From NCBI RefSeq assembly GCF_026719745.1, contig NZ_JAPPRQ010000134.1, forward strand, positions 1 to 64,000: a DNA stretch of 64,000 bases, given 5' to 3'. The DNA comes from Clostridium sp. ZS2-4. Its GTDB lineage: Bacteria; Bacillota; Clostridia; Clostridiales; Clostridiaceae. This document shows, piece after piece, positions 1 to 9,327 of this stretch. How positions within the stretch are numbered: position 1 is the stretch's first letter; every line of letters starts with the position of its first letter. Below the pieces are notes generated by a model. That model saw only the letters and a program-made list of their open reading frames with translations. It made no database searches and was not told the origin of the DNA. The translations under genes were made by a program, and so were the position numbers.

Positions 1-200
1 CCTTTCTTGGTCGTTGTTTGTCGTGATTCAATTATACCAAATGGAGGAATGTTCTTCTATTTTTTATGCTAGAAATACTGAAAACACAGGCTAACGCCTT
101 AAAATACAAGTGCGAAAGTTGAGTTAAGTTCTAATGTGTAGAATAATTATTTAAACCTATATATTAAAGAAATTTAAAGATTATAGAGGGAGAAGATAGT
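1..200. other. Upstream flank of dprA, no gene assigned
   Basis: This 200-base stretch precedes dprA. The longest open stretch on the plus strand runs from about 27 to 122 without a convincing start or Shine-Dalgarno sequence, and I do not recognise its translation. It could be the decayed end of an older gene cut off by the window edge. A small inverted repeat (AGGC-TAAC-GCCT) lies near 88-99. The dprA ribosome-binding site (GAGGGAGAAG) is at about 186-195. Confidence 0.3.
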
Positions 201-1280
201 ATGAATGATTATGAACTATGGTTTGCTATGAGCAATTTATCGTATTCTGTAAAAAGAAAACTTTTAGCAAACTTTAAAAATGTTGAAACACTCTGGTATG
301 AAAGTATATGCAATAGAAACAGTAATTTAATAGATATAAAGATATTAAATGTTTTAAAAGATAACTGGGATATTGAAAAAATAAATTTAATGAAAGAAAA
401 ATTAGAAAAATATGAAATTAATACAGTAGTAATTACAGATGAATTATATCCTGAGAGTTTAAAAGTTTACGAGGACGTACCTTATATGTTATTTTATAAA
501 GGAAACATTAAAAAATTAAATGAAAAATATAATGTAGCAATAGTTGGTTCAAGAAAATGTACTAGTTATGGCATAAATATAAGTAATATGATAACGGAAA
601 GCCTATGTTATAATAATGTTAATATTATAAGTGGTATGGCTAGGGGAATAGATTCAATAGCACATTCAAAGTGTATTGAGAAAAAAGGCTATACTTGTGC
701 TGTTTTGGGATCAGGGCTAGATATAATTTATCCAAAAGAAAATTCAAGCTTATATAATGAAATTTTAAAAGATGGATGTATATTATCTCAATTTATTCCA
801 GGCACAAAGCCTTATTCATATAATTTCCCTATTAGAAACAGAATAATAAGTGGACTAAGTAATATAGTTATTGTAGTAGAAGCTGGTAAAAAAAGTGGAT
901 CATTAATAACTGCTGGAGCAGCATTGGAACAAGGTAAAGATGTAATTGCTGTACCAGGAAATATTTTTTCTACTGAAAGTGTAGGAGCTAATCAATTAAT
1001 TAAGGATGGAGCTTATGTATTAACAAATATTAAGGACATATATGAATTACTCCATATAAAAAGTATAAAGGAAACTGAAATTAAGAAATTGATAATGAAT
1101 AATGTAGAAAAAGTAGTATATAAACAGATAACAGCTACTCCAATACATATTGATGACATATTAAGATTAACAAATCTTAACATAAAAAAAGTATATGAAA
1201 TATTATTAAATCTTCAATTAAATGATGAAATAATGTGTTTAAGCGGCAATTATTATGTGAGAAATATTAAAAAAATTTAA
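201..1280 (+). CDS. dprA: DNA-processing protein DprA (Smf)
   Basis: DprA binds incoming single-stranded DNA and loads RecA during natural transformation; in non-competent clostridia its role is less clear. The 359-residue protein has the Rossmann-like DprA core (roughly residues 70-285) with the motifs VAIVGSRKCTSYG near residue 111, SGMARGID near 144 and AVLGSGLDIIYP after it. The C-terminal 60 residues look like the winged-helix domain common in this family. The ATG at 201 follows a strong GAGGGAGA site. The next gene is topA, the usual dprA-topA neighbourhood in Firmicutes, but here about 560 bases of gene-free DNA separate them, so the two are probably transcribed independently. Identification is firm; competence function is inference. 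Confidence 0.95.
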   Translation: MNDYELWFAMSNLSYSVKRKLLANFKNVETLWYESICNRNSNLIDIKILNVLKDNWDIEKINLMKEKLEKYEINTVVITDELYPESLKVYEDVPYMLFYKGNIKKLNEKYNVAIVGSRKCTSYGINISNMITESLCYNNVNIISGMARGIDSIAHSKCIEKKGYTCAVLGSGLDIIYPKENSSLYNEILKDGCILSQFIPGTKPYSYNFPIRNRIISGLSNIVIVVEAGKKSGSLITAGAALEQGKDVIAVPGNIFSTESVGANQLIKDGAYVLTNIKDIYELLHIKSIKETEIKKLIMNNVEKVVYKQITATPIHIDDILRLTNLNIKKVYEILLNLQLNDEIMCLSGNYYVRNIKKI

Positions 1281-1606
1281 CTAAATAAATAATAGATAAT
1301 ACCAATCTTTGAAGTATAAATTTCTTACTACCCCAAATTAAGAAAGGCCATAAGGTCTTTGTAAATATAGTATACTAATGATATAATTTTAAAATAAAAT
1401 AGAAGTCAAGTAAATACTTTAGCACTTAAAAAGTTTGGATGGCCATAGTTCGTTGATTTTAAAGAATTTATTTAAAAAGTTAAAATAGTAAAATATGAAT
1501 TTTTTTAGCGAAATTAAAATAACTTTTTTAACTATTTTGTCTATCGGCAGGCTTATAAGTCTACGCGTTCTTTTGATAATCATAAAAAAAAAGGTTTCAG
1601 TAAAAA

Positions 1607-1640
1607 TGAAATTTTCATTGAAATTTTCATTGAAATTCTT
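1607..1640. repeat. Tandem 12-bp palindromic repeats upstream of topA
   Basis: Two exact copies of TGAAATTTTCAT (1607-1618, 1619-1630) are followed by a partial third copy. Each unit is nearly a perfect palindrome, so the block reads as overlapping dyads. It ends about 30 bases before the -35 box of the predicted topA promoter, a position fitting an operator; no cognate protein is known to me. Confidence 0.6.
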
Positions 1641-1671
1641 ATGTGAAATTCCTAAAGTAAAGTAACAAAGA

Positions 1672-1701
1672 TTGACATATAACAATTTTGTGAGGTATTA
1701 T
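1672..1701 (+). promoter_or_regulatory. Predicted sigma-A promoter of topA
   Basis: A perfect -35 box TTGACA (1672-1677) is followed after 18 bases by TATTAT (1696-1701). It is the only well-spaced promoter seen before topA. Confidence 0.6.
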
Positions 1702-1839
1702 TTGAATTGTAGCTAAAAAGCAAACTAGTATTTAGTTTAACTAATATGTTGGGAATATTAAAAAATTTTAAAGTTAATATAATAATATAAATATAATTTT
1801 ACATAATTATAATAGACTAGAATTATTGGAGGGGATAAT

Positions 1840-3915
1840 ATGGGTCAGAAGCTAGTTATAGTTGAATCTCCAGCTAAAGCAAAGACTATAGGAAAATATT
1901 TAGGAAAAAATTATGTTGTGAAAGCATCTATGGGGCATGTTAGAGATTTGCCTAAAAGTCAATTAGGTGTTGATATAGAAAATAATTTCACTCCCAAATA
2001 CATAACTATTAGAGGAAAAGGGGAGTTGCTAAATGATTTAAGAAAACAAGCTAAAAAAAGTGAAAAAATATTTCTTGCAACAGACCCTGATAGAGAAGGA
2101 GAGGCAATTTCCTGGCATCTAGCAGAAACATTAAAGTTAGATAAAGATGAAAAATGTAGGATAGAATTTAATGAAATAACTAAAAATGCTATAAAAGCTG
2201 CAATTAAAGAACCAAGAAAATTAAAATTAAATGTAGTTGATGCCCAACAAGCAAGAAGAGTTTTGGATAGACTGGTGGGATACAAAATAAGTCCAATACT
2301 TTGGAGAAAGGTAAAATGGGGATTAAGTGCTGGTAGAGTGCAATCTGTAGCTCTTAAGATGATATGTAATAGAGAAGATGAAGTTAAAAGTTTTCAGCCG
2401 AAGGAATATTGGACAATAGAATGTGATTTAAAAAAAGAAAAAAACAGTAAAGCTTTTACTGTAAAGTTAGTTTCAAAAGATAAGACAAAAGTGGAGATTA
2501 ATAATGAAGAGGAAAGTAATAGAATTATTGAAGAATTAAATAAAAATAAATATATTGTAAAAGAGATAAAAAAGTCTAAAAAAACCCGAAAACCGTTACC
2601 ACCATTTACAACCAGTACTTTTCAACAGGATTCATATAAAAAACTAAATTATTCAACAAAAAAATCTATGTCTGTCGCTCAACAGTTATATGAAGGTATT
2701 GATATTAAAAATGTTGGGACTGTAGGTTTAATAACCTATATGAGAACAGATTCTGTTAGGATATCTAAAGATGCACAAGAAAATGCAAGAAGATATGTTA
2801 CTAACAAATTTGGAGAAGAATATATACCAAAAAATAGTAGAGATTTTAAAAGTAAAAAAAATATACAGGATGCTCATGAAGCTATCAGACCCACAGATGT
2901 TGAACTTGATCCTGAAAAAATAAGAGGTAGTTTGAAACCTGATCAGTACAAAGTATATGATTTGATTTGGAAGAGGTTTGTAGCAAGTCAGATGTCAGAA
3001 TGTATAATGGATACTATATCCGTTACAATAAAAAATGGAATATATAATTTGAAAGCTAGTGGTTCTAGTATAGCATTTGATGGATTTATGAAGCTATATA
3101 AATATGAAACAGAAGAAGATAATACTACTGCTAAATTGCCGCAATTAGCTGAAAAACAAGAATTATTAAAAAGTAAAATACAAGGAATTCAACATTTTAC
3201 TCAACCCCCAGCAAGATTTTCAGAAGCTTCTTTAGTAAAAACATTAGAAGAGAATGGTATAGGAAGACCTAGTACCTATGCACCAATAGTCTCAACTTTA
3301 CTTGATCGGAAATATGTAGAACGTGAAAAGAAAACTCTAATTCCAACAGAACTAGGTTTTATAGTTAATAATATTGTAAGCGAATTTTTTAAGCAAATTG
3401 TTGATGTAGAATTTACTGCTGAAATGGAAAATAAATTAGATAGCATTGAAGAAGGAAAAGAAAATTGGAAAGATACCGTTAAAGAGTTCTTTACTCCTCT
3501 TGAAGAGGCTATAGGGATAGCAGAAAAGGAAATTGCAAAAATAACTATAGAAGATAAAGAAACAGATATAAAATGTGATAAATGTGGTAGAAATATGGTT
3601 ATTAAGCATGGAAGATACGGAGATTTCCTTGCATGCCCTGGATATCCAGAATGTAAAAATACAAAACCAATAGTTGAAGAATTAGATGTTCCTTGTCCGT
3701 TATGTAGTGGTAAAATCTTACTAAGAAAAAGTAAAAAAGGTAGGAAATTTTTTGGGTGCAGTAACTATCCAGAATGTACATTTGTAAGCTGGTTTGAGCC
3801 TGTAGAAACAAAGTGTCCAGAGTGTGGAAATTTTATGGTTAAGAAGTATAGTAAATCAAAAGGTGATTATATTGAATGTTCTAATAAAGAATGTAAGCAT
3901 AAAATTACATTATAG
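1840..3915 (+). CDS. topA: DNA topoisomerase I (type IA)
   Basis: This enzyme relaxes negatively supercoiled DNA by single-strand passage. The 691-residue protein begins with the Toprim domain (KLVIVESPAKAKTIGKYLG at residues 4-22, and the acidic DPDREGE motif near 82). The catalytic tyrosine is Y300 in the sequence ITYMRTDS. The C-terminus carries three four-cysteine zinc-ribbon modules, each ending in a PxxC/KxC pair, between about residues 575 and 690. Length and domain order match Firmicute TopA. The ATG at 1840 is preceded by GGAGGGG. No frameshift or missing active-site residue is seen. Confidence 0.98.
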   Translation: MGQKLVIVESPAKAKTIGKYLGKNYVVKASMGHVRDLPKSQLGVDIENNFTPKYITIRGKGELLNDLRKQAKKSEKIFLATDPDREGEAISWHLAETLKLDKDEKCRIEFNEITKNAIKAAIKEPRKLKLNVVDAQQARRVLDRLVGYKISPILWRKVKWGLSAGRVQSVALKMICNREDEVKSFQPKEYWTIECDLKKEKNSKAFTVKLVSKDKTKVEINNEEESNRIIEELNKNKYIVKEIKKSKKTRKPLPPFTTSTFQQDSYKKLNYSTKKSMSVAQQLYEGIDIKNVGTVGLITYMRTDSVRISKDAQENARRYVTNKFGEEYIPKNSRDFKSKKNIQDAHEAIRPTDVELDPEKIRGSLKPDQYKVYDLIWKRFVASQMSECIMDTISVTIKNGIYNLKASGSSIAFDGFMKLYKYETEEDNTTAKLPQLAEKQELLKSKIQGIQHFTQPPARFSEASLVKTLEENGIGRPSTYAPIVSTLLDRKYVEREKKTLIPTELGFIVNNIVSEFFKQIVDVEFTAEMENKLDSIEEGKENWKDTVKEFFTPLEEAIGIAEKEIAKITIEDKETDIKCDKCGRNMVIKHGRYGDFLACPGYPECKNTKPIVEELDVPCPLCSGKILLRKSKKGRKFFGCSNYPECTFVSWFEPVETKCPECGNFMVKKYSKSKGDYIECSNKECKHKITL

Positions 3916-3927
3916 AATTCTTAAACT

Positions 3928-3952
3928 AAAAAATATGAGTTAATATTTTTTT
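3928..3952 (+). terminator. Possible weak terminator after topA
   Basis: AAAAAATAT and ATATTTTTTT can pair around a six-base loop and end in a run of T. The stem lacks G-C pairs, so it would be weak. Confidence 0.35.
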
Positions 3953-4099
3953 ATAATTATCAAATGTTAAAATAACTGTCGAATTTAATAAAACACAGTT
4001 GAAATGTAGGAAACACTATGTTAATATAATTAGAGTGGTCGGGATAATTCAAAATATTTTTAAAAAAACAAAAATTCAAAATTGTTATAACTGTACTAC

Positions 4100-4255
4100 T
4101 TAAATAATTCCAGAATTAAAAATGTTGATAGCATCTGGAAGATTATTATTAGCAAGTATATTTATAAAATCTATAGGTTGTTTAGTAATCATGATATTAA
4201 GTTTAGATACTTGCTGAAATATATTAAATTGTTTTATTTTTTCAATATAAAGCAT
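4100..4255 (-). CDS. Possible small protein of 51 residues, unknown
   Basis: A 51-codon open frame on the minus strand starts with ATG at 4255 and ends with TAA at 4100-4102. An AGGTAGG sequence lies about nine bases before the start, which is the main reason to list it. The predicted peptide starts MLYIEKIKQFNIFQQV and has no membrane segment or motif that I recognise. It lies divergent to codY, whose promoter begins 22 bases away. In DNA this AT-rich a chance frame of this length is quite possible. Confidence 0.3.
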   Translation of the reverse strand: MLYIEKIKQFNIFQQVSKLNIMITKQPIDFINILANNNLPDAINIFNSGII

Positions 4256-4277
4256 GTTAAAAACCTACCTATGGTGT

Positions 4278-4306
4278 TTGACGTTATGTGTGTGTAATGA
4301 TATTAT
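4278..4306 (+). promoter_or_regulatory. Predicted sigma-A promoter of codY
   Basis: TTGACG (4278-4283), 17-base spacer, TATTAT (4301-4306). The spacing is ideal and the site gives a leader of roughly 100 bases before codY. Confidence 0.7.
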
Positions 4307-4359
4307 GCCGTAGTGGAGGAAAATATAAAAATCTAACGCATTAAAAGTTAGGTGAAACA

Positions 4360-4401
4360 ATGCTTGTGAAATTCCTCAAGCGATTAATTAAAATGCATTA
4401 A
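4360..4401 (+). CDS. Possible 13-codon upstream ORF (leader peptide) of codY
   Basis: The frame ATG 4360 to TAA 4401 encodes MLVKFLKRLIKMH, a short cationic, amphipathic peptide. It has its own AGGTG five bases before the ATG, and its stop codon sits immediately before the AAGGAG site of codY. That arrangement would allow translational coupling or leader-dependent control. No conservation data are available here, so chance remains possible. Confidence 0.35.
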   Translation: MLVKFLKRLIKMH

Positions 4402-4416
4402 GAAGGAGAGAAACAA

Positions 4417-5193
4417 ATGTCTTCAGAATTATTAAGTAAAATACGAATGTTAAATAAGATACTACAAAAAACAGGGGCTGAACCAGTTGTATTCGATGAT
4501 ATATGTGCTTCACTTAGTGAAGTGTTAGAATGCAATGTTTATATAATAAGTAGAAAAGCAAAAATATTAGGATATAAATTCTATAATGGGTTCGAATGCG
4601 AAAGTATAAAACAGAAAGTTTTAAACGAAAAGAAATTCCCAGAGTATTTTAATACTAAATTATTAAACATTAATGAAACTATCGCTAATATACTTAGTGA
4701 AGGAGCTTCTTTTGATGAAACTAAACCAGCAGAAATAGAAGGAAAACTTTCAACGATAGTACCTATAATTGGAAATAGAGAAAGATTAGGTACACTTATG
4801 ATTACAAGATTTGAAGAAGATTTCACAGATGAAGATTTAGTTTTAGCAGAGTACAGTGCAACTATTGTTGGACTCGAAATTTTAAGATCAAAAAATGATG
4901 AATTAGAAGAAGAAGCAAGAAAGAAAGCTGTTGTTCAATTAGCTATTGGTACATTATCATATTCAGAACTTGAAGCTGTAGAACATGTTTTCAATGAATT
5001 AGATGGTAATGAAGGATTATTAGTTGCTTCAAAGATTGCAGATAAAGTTGGAATTACTAGATCTGTAATTGTTAATGCCTTAAGAAAATTTGAAAGTGCT
5101 GGGGTTATTGAATCAAGATCTTTGGGGATGAAGGGTACTCATATCAAGATTCTAAATGAAAAGTTATTAGATGAATTAAAAAAAATAAAATAG
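4417..5193 (+). CDS. codY: GTP- and branched-chain amino acid-sensing transcriptional repressor CodY
   Basis: CodY represses nutrient-scavenging, amino-acid biosynthesis and virulence or sporulation genes when isoleucine/valine/leucine and GTP are abundant. The 258-residue length is typical. The N-terminal GAF-like sensor domain spans about residues 1-155, and the C-terminal winged helix-turn-helix includes the near-invariant stretch [19 protein letters not shown] at about 204-222. The ATG at 4417 follows AAGGAGAG. It is transcribed alone: promoter at 4278, perfect hairpin right after the stop. Identification is firm. Confidence 0.98.
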   Translation: MSSELLSKIRMLNKILQKTGAEPVVFDDICASLSEVLECNVYIISRKAKILGYKFYNGFECESIKQKVLNEKKFPEYFNTKLLNINETIANILSEGASFDETKPAEIEGKLSTIVPIIGNRERLGTLMITRFEEDFTDEDLVLAEYSATIVGLEILRSKNDELEEEARKKAVVQLAIGTLSYSELEAVEHVFNELDGNEGLLVASKIADKVGITRSVIVNALRKFESAGVIESRSLGMKGTHIKILNEKLLDELKKIK

Positions 5194-5200
5194 GAATAAT

Positions 5201-5238
5201 AAATAGCGAATAGGAGAATTACTTCCTATTCGCTATTT
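5201..5238 (+). terminator. Terminator hairpin after codY
   Basis: A perfect 15-bp inverted repeat (AAATAGCGAATAGGA and its complement) lies eight bases after the codY stop. The U-tract after it is short, so it may act as a terminator or as a 3'-end stabiliser. Confidence 0.75.
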
Positions 5239-5273
5239 ATGTAAAATTAATTACAAGTTTTTTGTTTTTTTTA

Positions 5274-5302
5274 TTGAATGGCTACAATTGATATGATATA
5301 CT
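5274..5302 (+). promoter_or_regulatory. Predicted sigma-A promoter of rpsB-tsf
   Basis: TTGAAT (5274-5279), 17-base spacer, TATACT (5297-5302). A transcript would start near 5309, leaving about 105 bases of leader before rpsB. Confidence 0.75.
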
Positions 5303-5322
5303 ACATAAGGAAGAAAAACACA

Positions 5323-5384
5323 CATTACTTAATTTATGAGCTGGTGCCTTTGAAACAAAGGTTTTTCATAACATAAGAGTAATG
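5323..5384 (+). promoter_or_regulatory. Structured leader RNA of rpsB
   Basis: Three nested stems can form: CATTACT (5323-5329) with AGTAATG (5378-5384), TTATGA (5334-5339) with TCATAA (5366-5371), and an apical CCTTTG-AAA-CAAAGG (5347-5361). Many ribosomal protein mRNAs carry leaders that bind the encoded protein; binding by S2 here is inference. Confidence 0.55.
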
Positions 5385-5413
5385 GAGGTAAAAACCATTA
5401 GGAGGGAATATTA

Positions 5414-6115
5414 ATGTCAGTAATTTCAATGAAACAATTATTAGAAGCAGGTGTTCATTTCGGACATCAAACAAGAAGATGGAATCCTAAAATGGCTCCA
5501 TACATATTTACAGAAAGAAATGGTATATACATCATCGACCTACAAAAAACTGTAAAAAAAGTAGAAGAAGCTTATGATTTCATTAAGAGTGTTGTAGAAG
5601 ATGGAAAAGAAGTTCTATTTGTAGGTACTAAAAAACAAGCTCAAGAAGCTATTCAAGAAGAAAGTATAAGATCAGGAATGCATTATGTTAACAATAGATG
5701 GTTAGGTGGAATGCTTACAAACTTCAAAACTATAAAAACTAGAATTAAGAGATTAGAACAACTTGAAACTATGGAACAAGATGGAACATTTGAAGTTCTT
5801 CCTAAAAAGGAAGTTATAAAATTAAGAAATGAAAAAGAAAAGTTAGAAAAAAACCTTGGTGGAATTAAAAATATGGTATCTGATAAAATAGGAGCTATGT
5901 TTGTAGTGGATCCAAGAAAAGAAAAGAATGCTATAGCAGAAGCTAAGGTGTTAGGAATACCTGTTGTGGCAATAGTTGATACAAACTGTGATCCAGATGA
6001 AGTAGATTTTGTTATACCTGCTAATGATGATGCTATTAGAGCGGTAAGATTATTAACTTCTAAAGTAGCTGATGCTATTATAGAAGGAAATCAAGGTGAG
6101 CAACTAGCTGAATAA
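5414..6115 (+). CDS. rpsB: 30S ribosomal protein S2
   Basis: S2 is a structural protein of the small ribosomal subunit. The 233-residue sequence shows the family landmarks [16 protein letters not shown] near residues 12-27, [12 protein letters not shown] in the middle and the FVVDPRKE and [11 protein letters not shown] segments toward the C-terminus. The ATG at 5414 follows AGGAGGG. It heads the rpsB-tsf operon found throughout bacteria, with tsf starting 31 bases after its stop. A structured leader suggests feedback control of the operon. Confidence 0.99.
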   Translation: MSVISMKQLLEAGVHFGHQTRRWNPKMAPYIFTERNGIYIIDLQKTVKKVEEAYDFIKSVVEDGKEVLFVGTKKQAQEAIQEESIRSGMHYVNNRWLGGMLTNFKTIKTRIKRLEQLETMEQDGTFEVLPKKEVIKLRNEKEKLEKNLGGIKNMVSDKIGAMFVVDPRKEKNAIAEAKVLGIPVVAIVDTNCDPDEVDFVIPANDDAIRAVRLLTSKVADAIIEGNQGEQLAE

Positions 6116-6146
6116 TCATAAAAACAACTTGATAGGAGGAATAATC

Positions 6147-7070
6147 ATGATAAGTGCAAAGTTGGTTAAAGAGCTAAGAGAAAAAACTGGTGCAGGAATG
6201 ATGGACTGCAAAAAAGCTTTAACTGAAACTAACGGAGATGTAGAAAAAGCTGTAGAATTTTTAAGAGAAAAAGGATTAGCTTCAGCTGCTAAAAAGGCTG
6301 GAAGAATTGCTGCTGAAGGAATAGTTACAACTTATATAGCAGAAAATGGAAAAACTGCTGTTGTATTAGAAGTTAACTGTGAAACAGACTTCGTTGCAGT
6401 AAATGAAAGTTTTATTGAGTTCGCAAACACTGTAGCAAAACAAATAGCTACTACAGAAGTAGAAAGCGTTGAAGCATTACTAGAAGCTAAATACATAGGA
6501 AATGAAAATGTTTCTATAAAAGATGCATTAACTGAGCTAATTGCAAAAATTGGTGAAAATATGAACATAAGAAGATTTCAAAAACTTTCAGTTGAAAGCG
6601 GAGCTATAAATAGTTATATACACGCTGGCGGAAAAATTGGTGTATTAGTAGCTTTAGCTTGTGAAAAAGAAAATAATGATGTTTTACCACAACTTGCTAA
6701 AGATCTTGCGATGCAAGTTGCAGCAGCAAATCCACTATTCCTAGATGAAAATAGTGTTGATCATGAAGTGCTTGACAAAGAAAGAGAAATATATAGAGTT
6801 CAAGCTTTAAATGAGGGAAAACCAGAAAATATAGTTGAAAAAATGGTTGAAGGTAGAATTAAGAAATACCTTAAAGAAGTTTGCTTAATTGATCAAGTTT
6901 GGGTGAAAAATCCTGATTATACAATAAGTAAATTATTAGCTGAAAAATCTAAAGAAGTAGGAGCTCCTATAACACTTGTTAACTTTGTTAGATTTGAAAG
7001 AGGCGAAGGAATAGAAAAGAAAGAAGAAAACTTTGCTGAAGAAGTAAAAAAACAAATGGAAAAAAAATAA
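6147..7070 (+). CDS. tsf: Translation elongation factor Ts
   Basis: EF-Ts is the guanine-nucleotide exchange factor that regenerates EF-Tu-GTP. The 307-residue protein has an N-terminal UBA-like domain with the signature [16 protein letters not shown] (about residues 9-24) and two core domains that include [10 protein letters not shown]. An open frame extends six codons upstream, but TAGGAGGA at 6133-6140 places the start at ATG 6147. It is the second gene of the rpsB operon and is followed by a strong terminator. Confidence 0.98.
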   Translation: MISAKLVKELREKTGAGMMDCKKALTETNGDVEKAVEFLREKGLASAAKKAGRIAAEGIVTTYIAENGKTAVVLEVNCETDFVAVNESFIEFANTVAKQIATTEVESVEALLEAKYIGNENVSIKDALTELIAKIGENMNIRRFQKLSVESGAINSYIHAGGKIGVLVALACEKENNDVLPQLAKDLAMQVAAANPLFLDENSVDHEVLDKEREIYRVQALNEGKPENIVEKMVEGRIKKYLKEVCLIDQVWVKNPDYTISKLLAEKSKEVGAPITLVNFVRFERGEGIEKKEENFAEEVKKQMEKK

Positions 7071-7088
7071 TGAATAAAAGTAAATAAA

Positions 7089-7114
7089 GAGAACACCTAG
7101 TGTTCTCTTTTTTT
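7089..7114 (+). terminator. Rho-independent terminator after tsf
   Basis: GAGAACAC-CTA-GTGTTCTC is followed by seven T. It separates rpsB-tsf from pyrH. Confidence 0.9.
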
Positions 7115-7151
7115 AAAGCACTAGAAATAAAATAACCAAAAAAATGTGTAA

Positions 7152-7892
<741 letters not shown>

Positions 7893-7909
7893 AATGGAGG
7901 CGTTATATT

Positions 7910-8467
7910 ATGGTAAAAGAGATTTTAAAAACAGCAGAAGAAAAAATGGATAAAACAATTTTAGTTTTGAAGAAAGATCTTGCTTCTATGAAAGCAGGTA
8001 AAGCTAATCCAGCAATGCTTGACAGAATATCTATAGAATATTATGGAACTGAAACTCCAATTAATCAATTAGCAAATGTTTCATCTCCAGAGCCAAGAGT
8101 ATTATTAATTCAACCATGGGATAAAAATTCTTTAAAGAATATTGAAAAAGCAATATTGCAATCAGACTTAGGGTTAAATCCATCTAATGATGGTTCAGTA
8201 ATTAGGTTATTAATTCCTGAATTAACTGAAGAAACAAGAAAAGAAATAGTGAAAAAAGTTAAAAAGAATGGTGAAGATGCAAAAGTAGCTATAAGATCTA
8301 TAAGAAGAGATTGTAACGATAAAGTGAAAAACTTAAAGAAAGATAACCATATTACTGAGGATGAAGCTATAAGCACAGAAGAGAATATTCAAAAAATAAC
8401 TGATAAACATATTAAAATAATAGATGAAATTGTTAATAATAAAGAAAAGGAAGTTATGGCTGTATAA
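7910..8467 (+). CDS. frr: Ribosome recycling factor
   Basis: RRF, with EF-G, splits the post-termination ribosome so that it can start again. The 185-residue length is typical. Recognisable segments are LKKDLASMKAGKANPAMLDR near residues 20-39 (head of the three-helix bundle), VSSPEPRVLLIQPWD in the middle and the C-terminal helix. The ATG at 7910 follows GGAGGC. It is cotranscribed with pyrH and closed by a terminator. Confidence 0.98.
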   Translation: MVKEILKTAEEKMDKTILVLKKDLASMKAGKANPAMLDRISIEYYGTETPINQLANVSSPEPRVLLIQPWDKNSLKNIEKAILQSDLGLNPSNDGSVIRLLIPELTEETRKEIVKKVKKNGEDAKVAIRSIRRDCNDKVKNLKKDNHITEDEAISTEENIQKITDKHIKIIDEIVNNKEKEVMAV

Positions 8468-8482
8468 TTTTATATTTAAATT

Positions 8483-8512
8483 TAAAATACCTGCTGAATC
8501 GCAGGTATTTTA
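8483..8512 (+). terminator. Terminator after frr
   Basis: AAAATACCTGC-TGAATC-GCAGGTATTTT forms an 11-bp stem ending in a short T-run. Confidence 0.85.
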
Positions 8513-8549
8513 AATACTTTAACAAATAAATTTGAAATGGAGCAAGCTA

Positions 8550-9317
8550 ATGATGAATTTTTTTGGTTTTAAAAAAAATGTATATAAAAAAGACAAAAAA
8601 ATAAATCTAGATATGAACAACATACCAAAACACATTGCAATTATAATGGATGGAAATGGCAGATGGGCTAAAGAAAAAAAACTTCCAAGGAGTTTTGGGC
8701 ATAAAGCAGGGGTAGAAACTATAAGAGAAGTGGTTAAGGAATGCAGTAGATTAGGGATACATTATCTAACTTTGTATGCTTTTTCAACAGAAAATTGGAA
8801 AAGACCTGCTGAAGAAGTTAATACATTAATGAAACTTTTAGTTGAATATTTAAAAAAAGAATTAGCAGAATTAAACTCACAAGGAGTAGTAGTTAATAAT
8901 ATTGGTGATATATCAAAACTTCCACAAATATGTCAAAATGAATTAAACAACGCTTATGAAATAACTAAAAACAATACTGGTTTGATTTTAAATTTAGCTA
9001 TAAATTATGGTGGAAGAGATGAGATATTGTATGCTGTGAAAAAAATTATAGATGAACTAAAAGAAAATAAAGTAACTTATAAGGAAATTAATGAAAAAGT
9101 CATAGCTAAGCATTTGTATACAACTAATATGCCAGACCCGGATATAATTATCAGAACAGCTGGCGAGCAAAGGTTGAGTAATTTCATGTTATGGCAGTGT
9201 GCATATTCTGAATTTTGGTATACAGATATAAAATGGCCTGATTTCAAAAGAGAAGATTTACAAAAAGCTATTTATGACTATCAAAATAGAGATAGACGTT
9301 ACGGAGGAATAAAATAG
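8550..9317 (+). CDS. uppS: Undecaprenyl diphosphate synthase (cis-prenyltransferase)
   Basis: UppS adds isopentenyl units in cis to farnesyl diphosphate, giving the C55 carrier for peptidoglycan and wall polymers. The 255-residue protein shows the conserved IAIIMDGNGRWA (catalytic Asp) at about residues 29-40, LYAFSTENWKRP, and the C-terminal RTAGEQRLSNFMLWQ. A TTG at 8532 is also in frame, but GGAG at 8539-8542 fits ATG 8550 best. It opens a run of membrane-lipid and isoprenoid genes; cdsA begins 10 bases after its stop. Confidence 0.97.
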   Translation: MMNFFGFKKNVYKKDKKINLDMNNIPKHIAIIMDGNGRWAKEKKLPRSFGHKAGVETIREVVKECSRLGIHYLTLYAFSTENWKRPAEEVNTLMKLLVEYLKKELAELNSQGVVVNNIGDISKLPQICQNELNNAYEITKNNTGLILNLAINYGGRDEILYAVKKIIDELKENKVTYKEINEKVIAKHLYTTNMPDPDIIIRTAGEQRLSNFMLWQCAYSEFWYTDIKWPDFKREDLQKAIYDYQNRDRRYGGIK

Positions 9318-9327
9318 AGGTGAATTT

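Larger units (their letters stand above)
1281..1839. other. Gene-free region between dprA and topA
   Basis: I see no credible coding sequence here; the one minus-strand open frame lacks a ribosome-binding site and has an atypical composition. The region holds a weak GC-containing hairpin just after dprA (AAAGGCC-ATAA-GGTCTTT, 1343-1360), a tandem palindromic 12-bp repeat at 1607-1640, and the likely topA promoter at 1672-1701. The 5' leader of topA would be about 130 bases. Confidence 0.5.
3916..4416. other. Gene-poor region between topA and codY
   Basis: About 500 bases. It contains an A/T-only hairpin followed by a U-run right after topA, a possible 51-codon ORF on the minus strand (4100-4255), the codY promoter (4278-4306), and a codY leader with a possible 13-codon upstream ORF. 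Confidence 0.5.

Noticed and set aside
1-200. Transposase remnant upstream of dprA
   Set aside because: A short open stretch exists, but nothing in it is recognisable and terminal repeats are not seen.
1419-1685. 88-codon minus-strand frame between dprA and topA
   Set aside because: The translation is Phe/Lys/Asn-rich from low-complexity DNA, no Shine-Dalgarno is present, and it covers the topA promoter.
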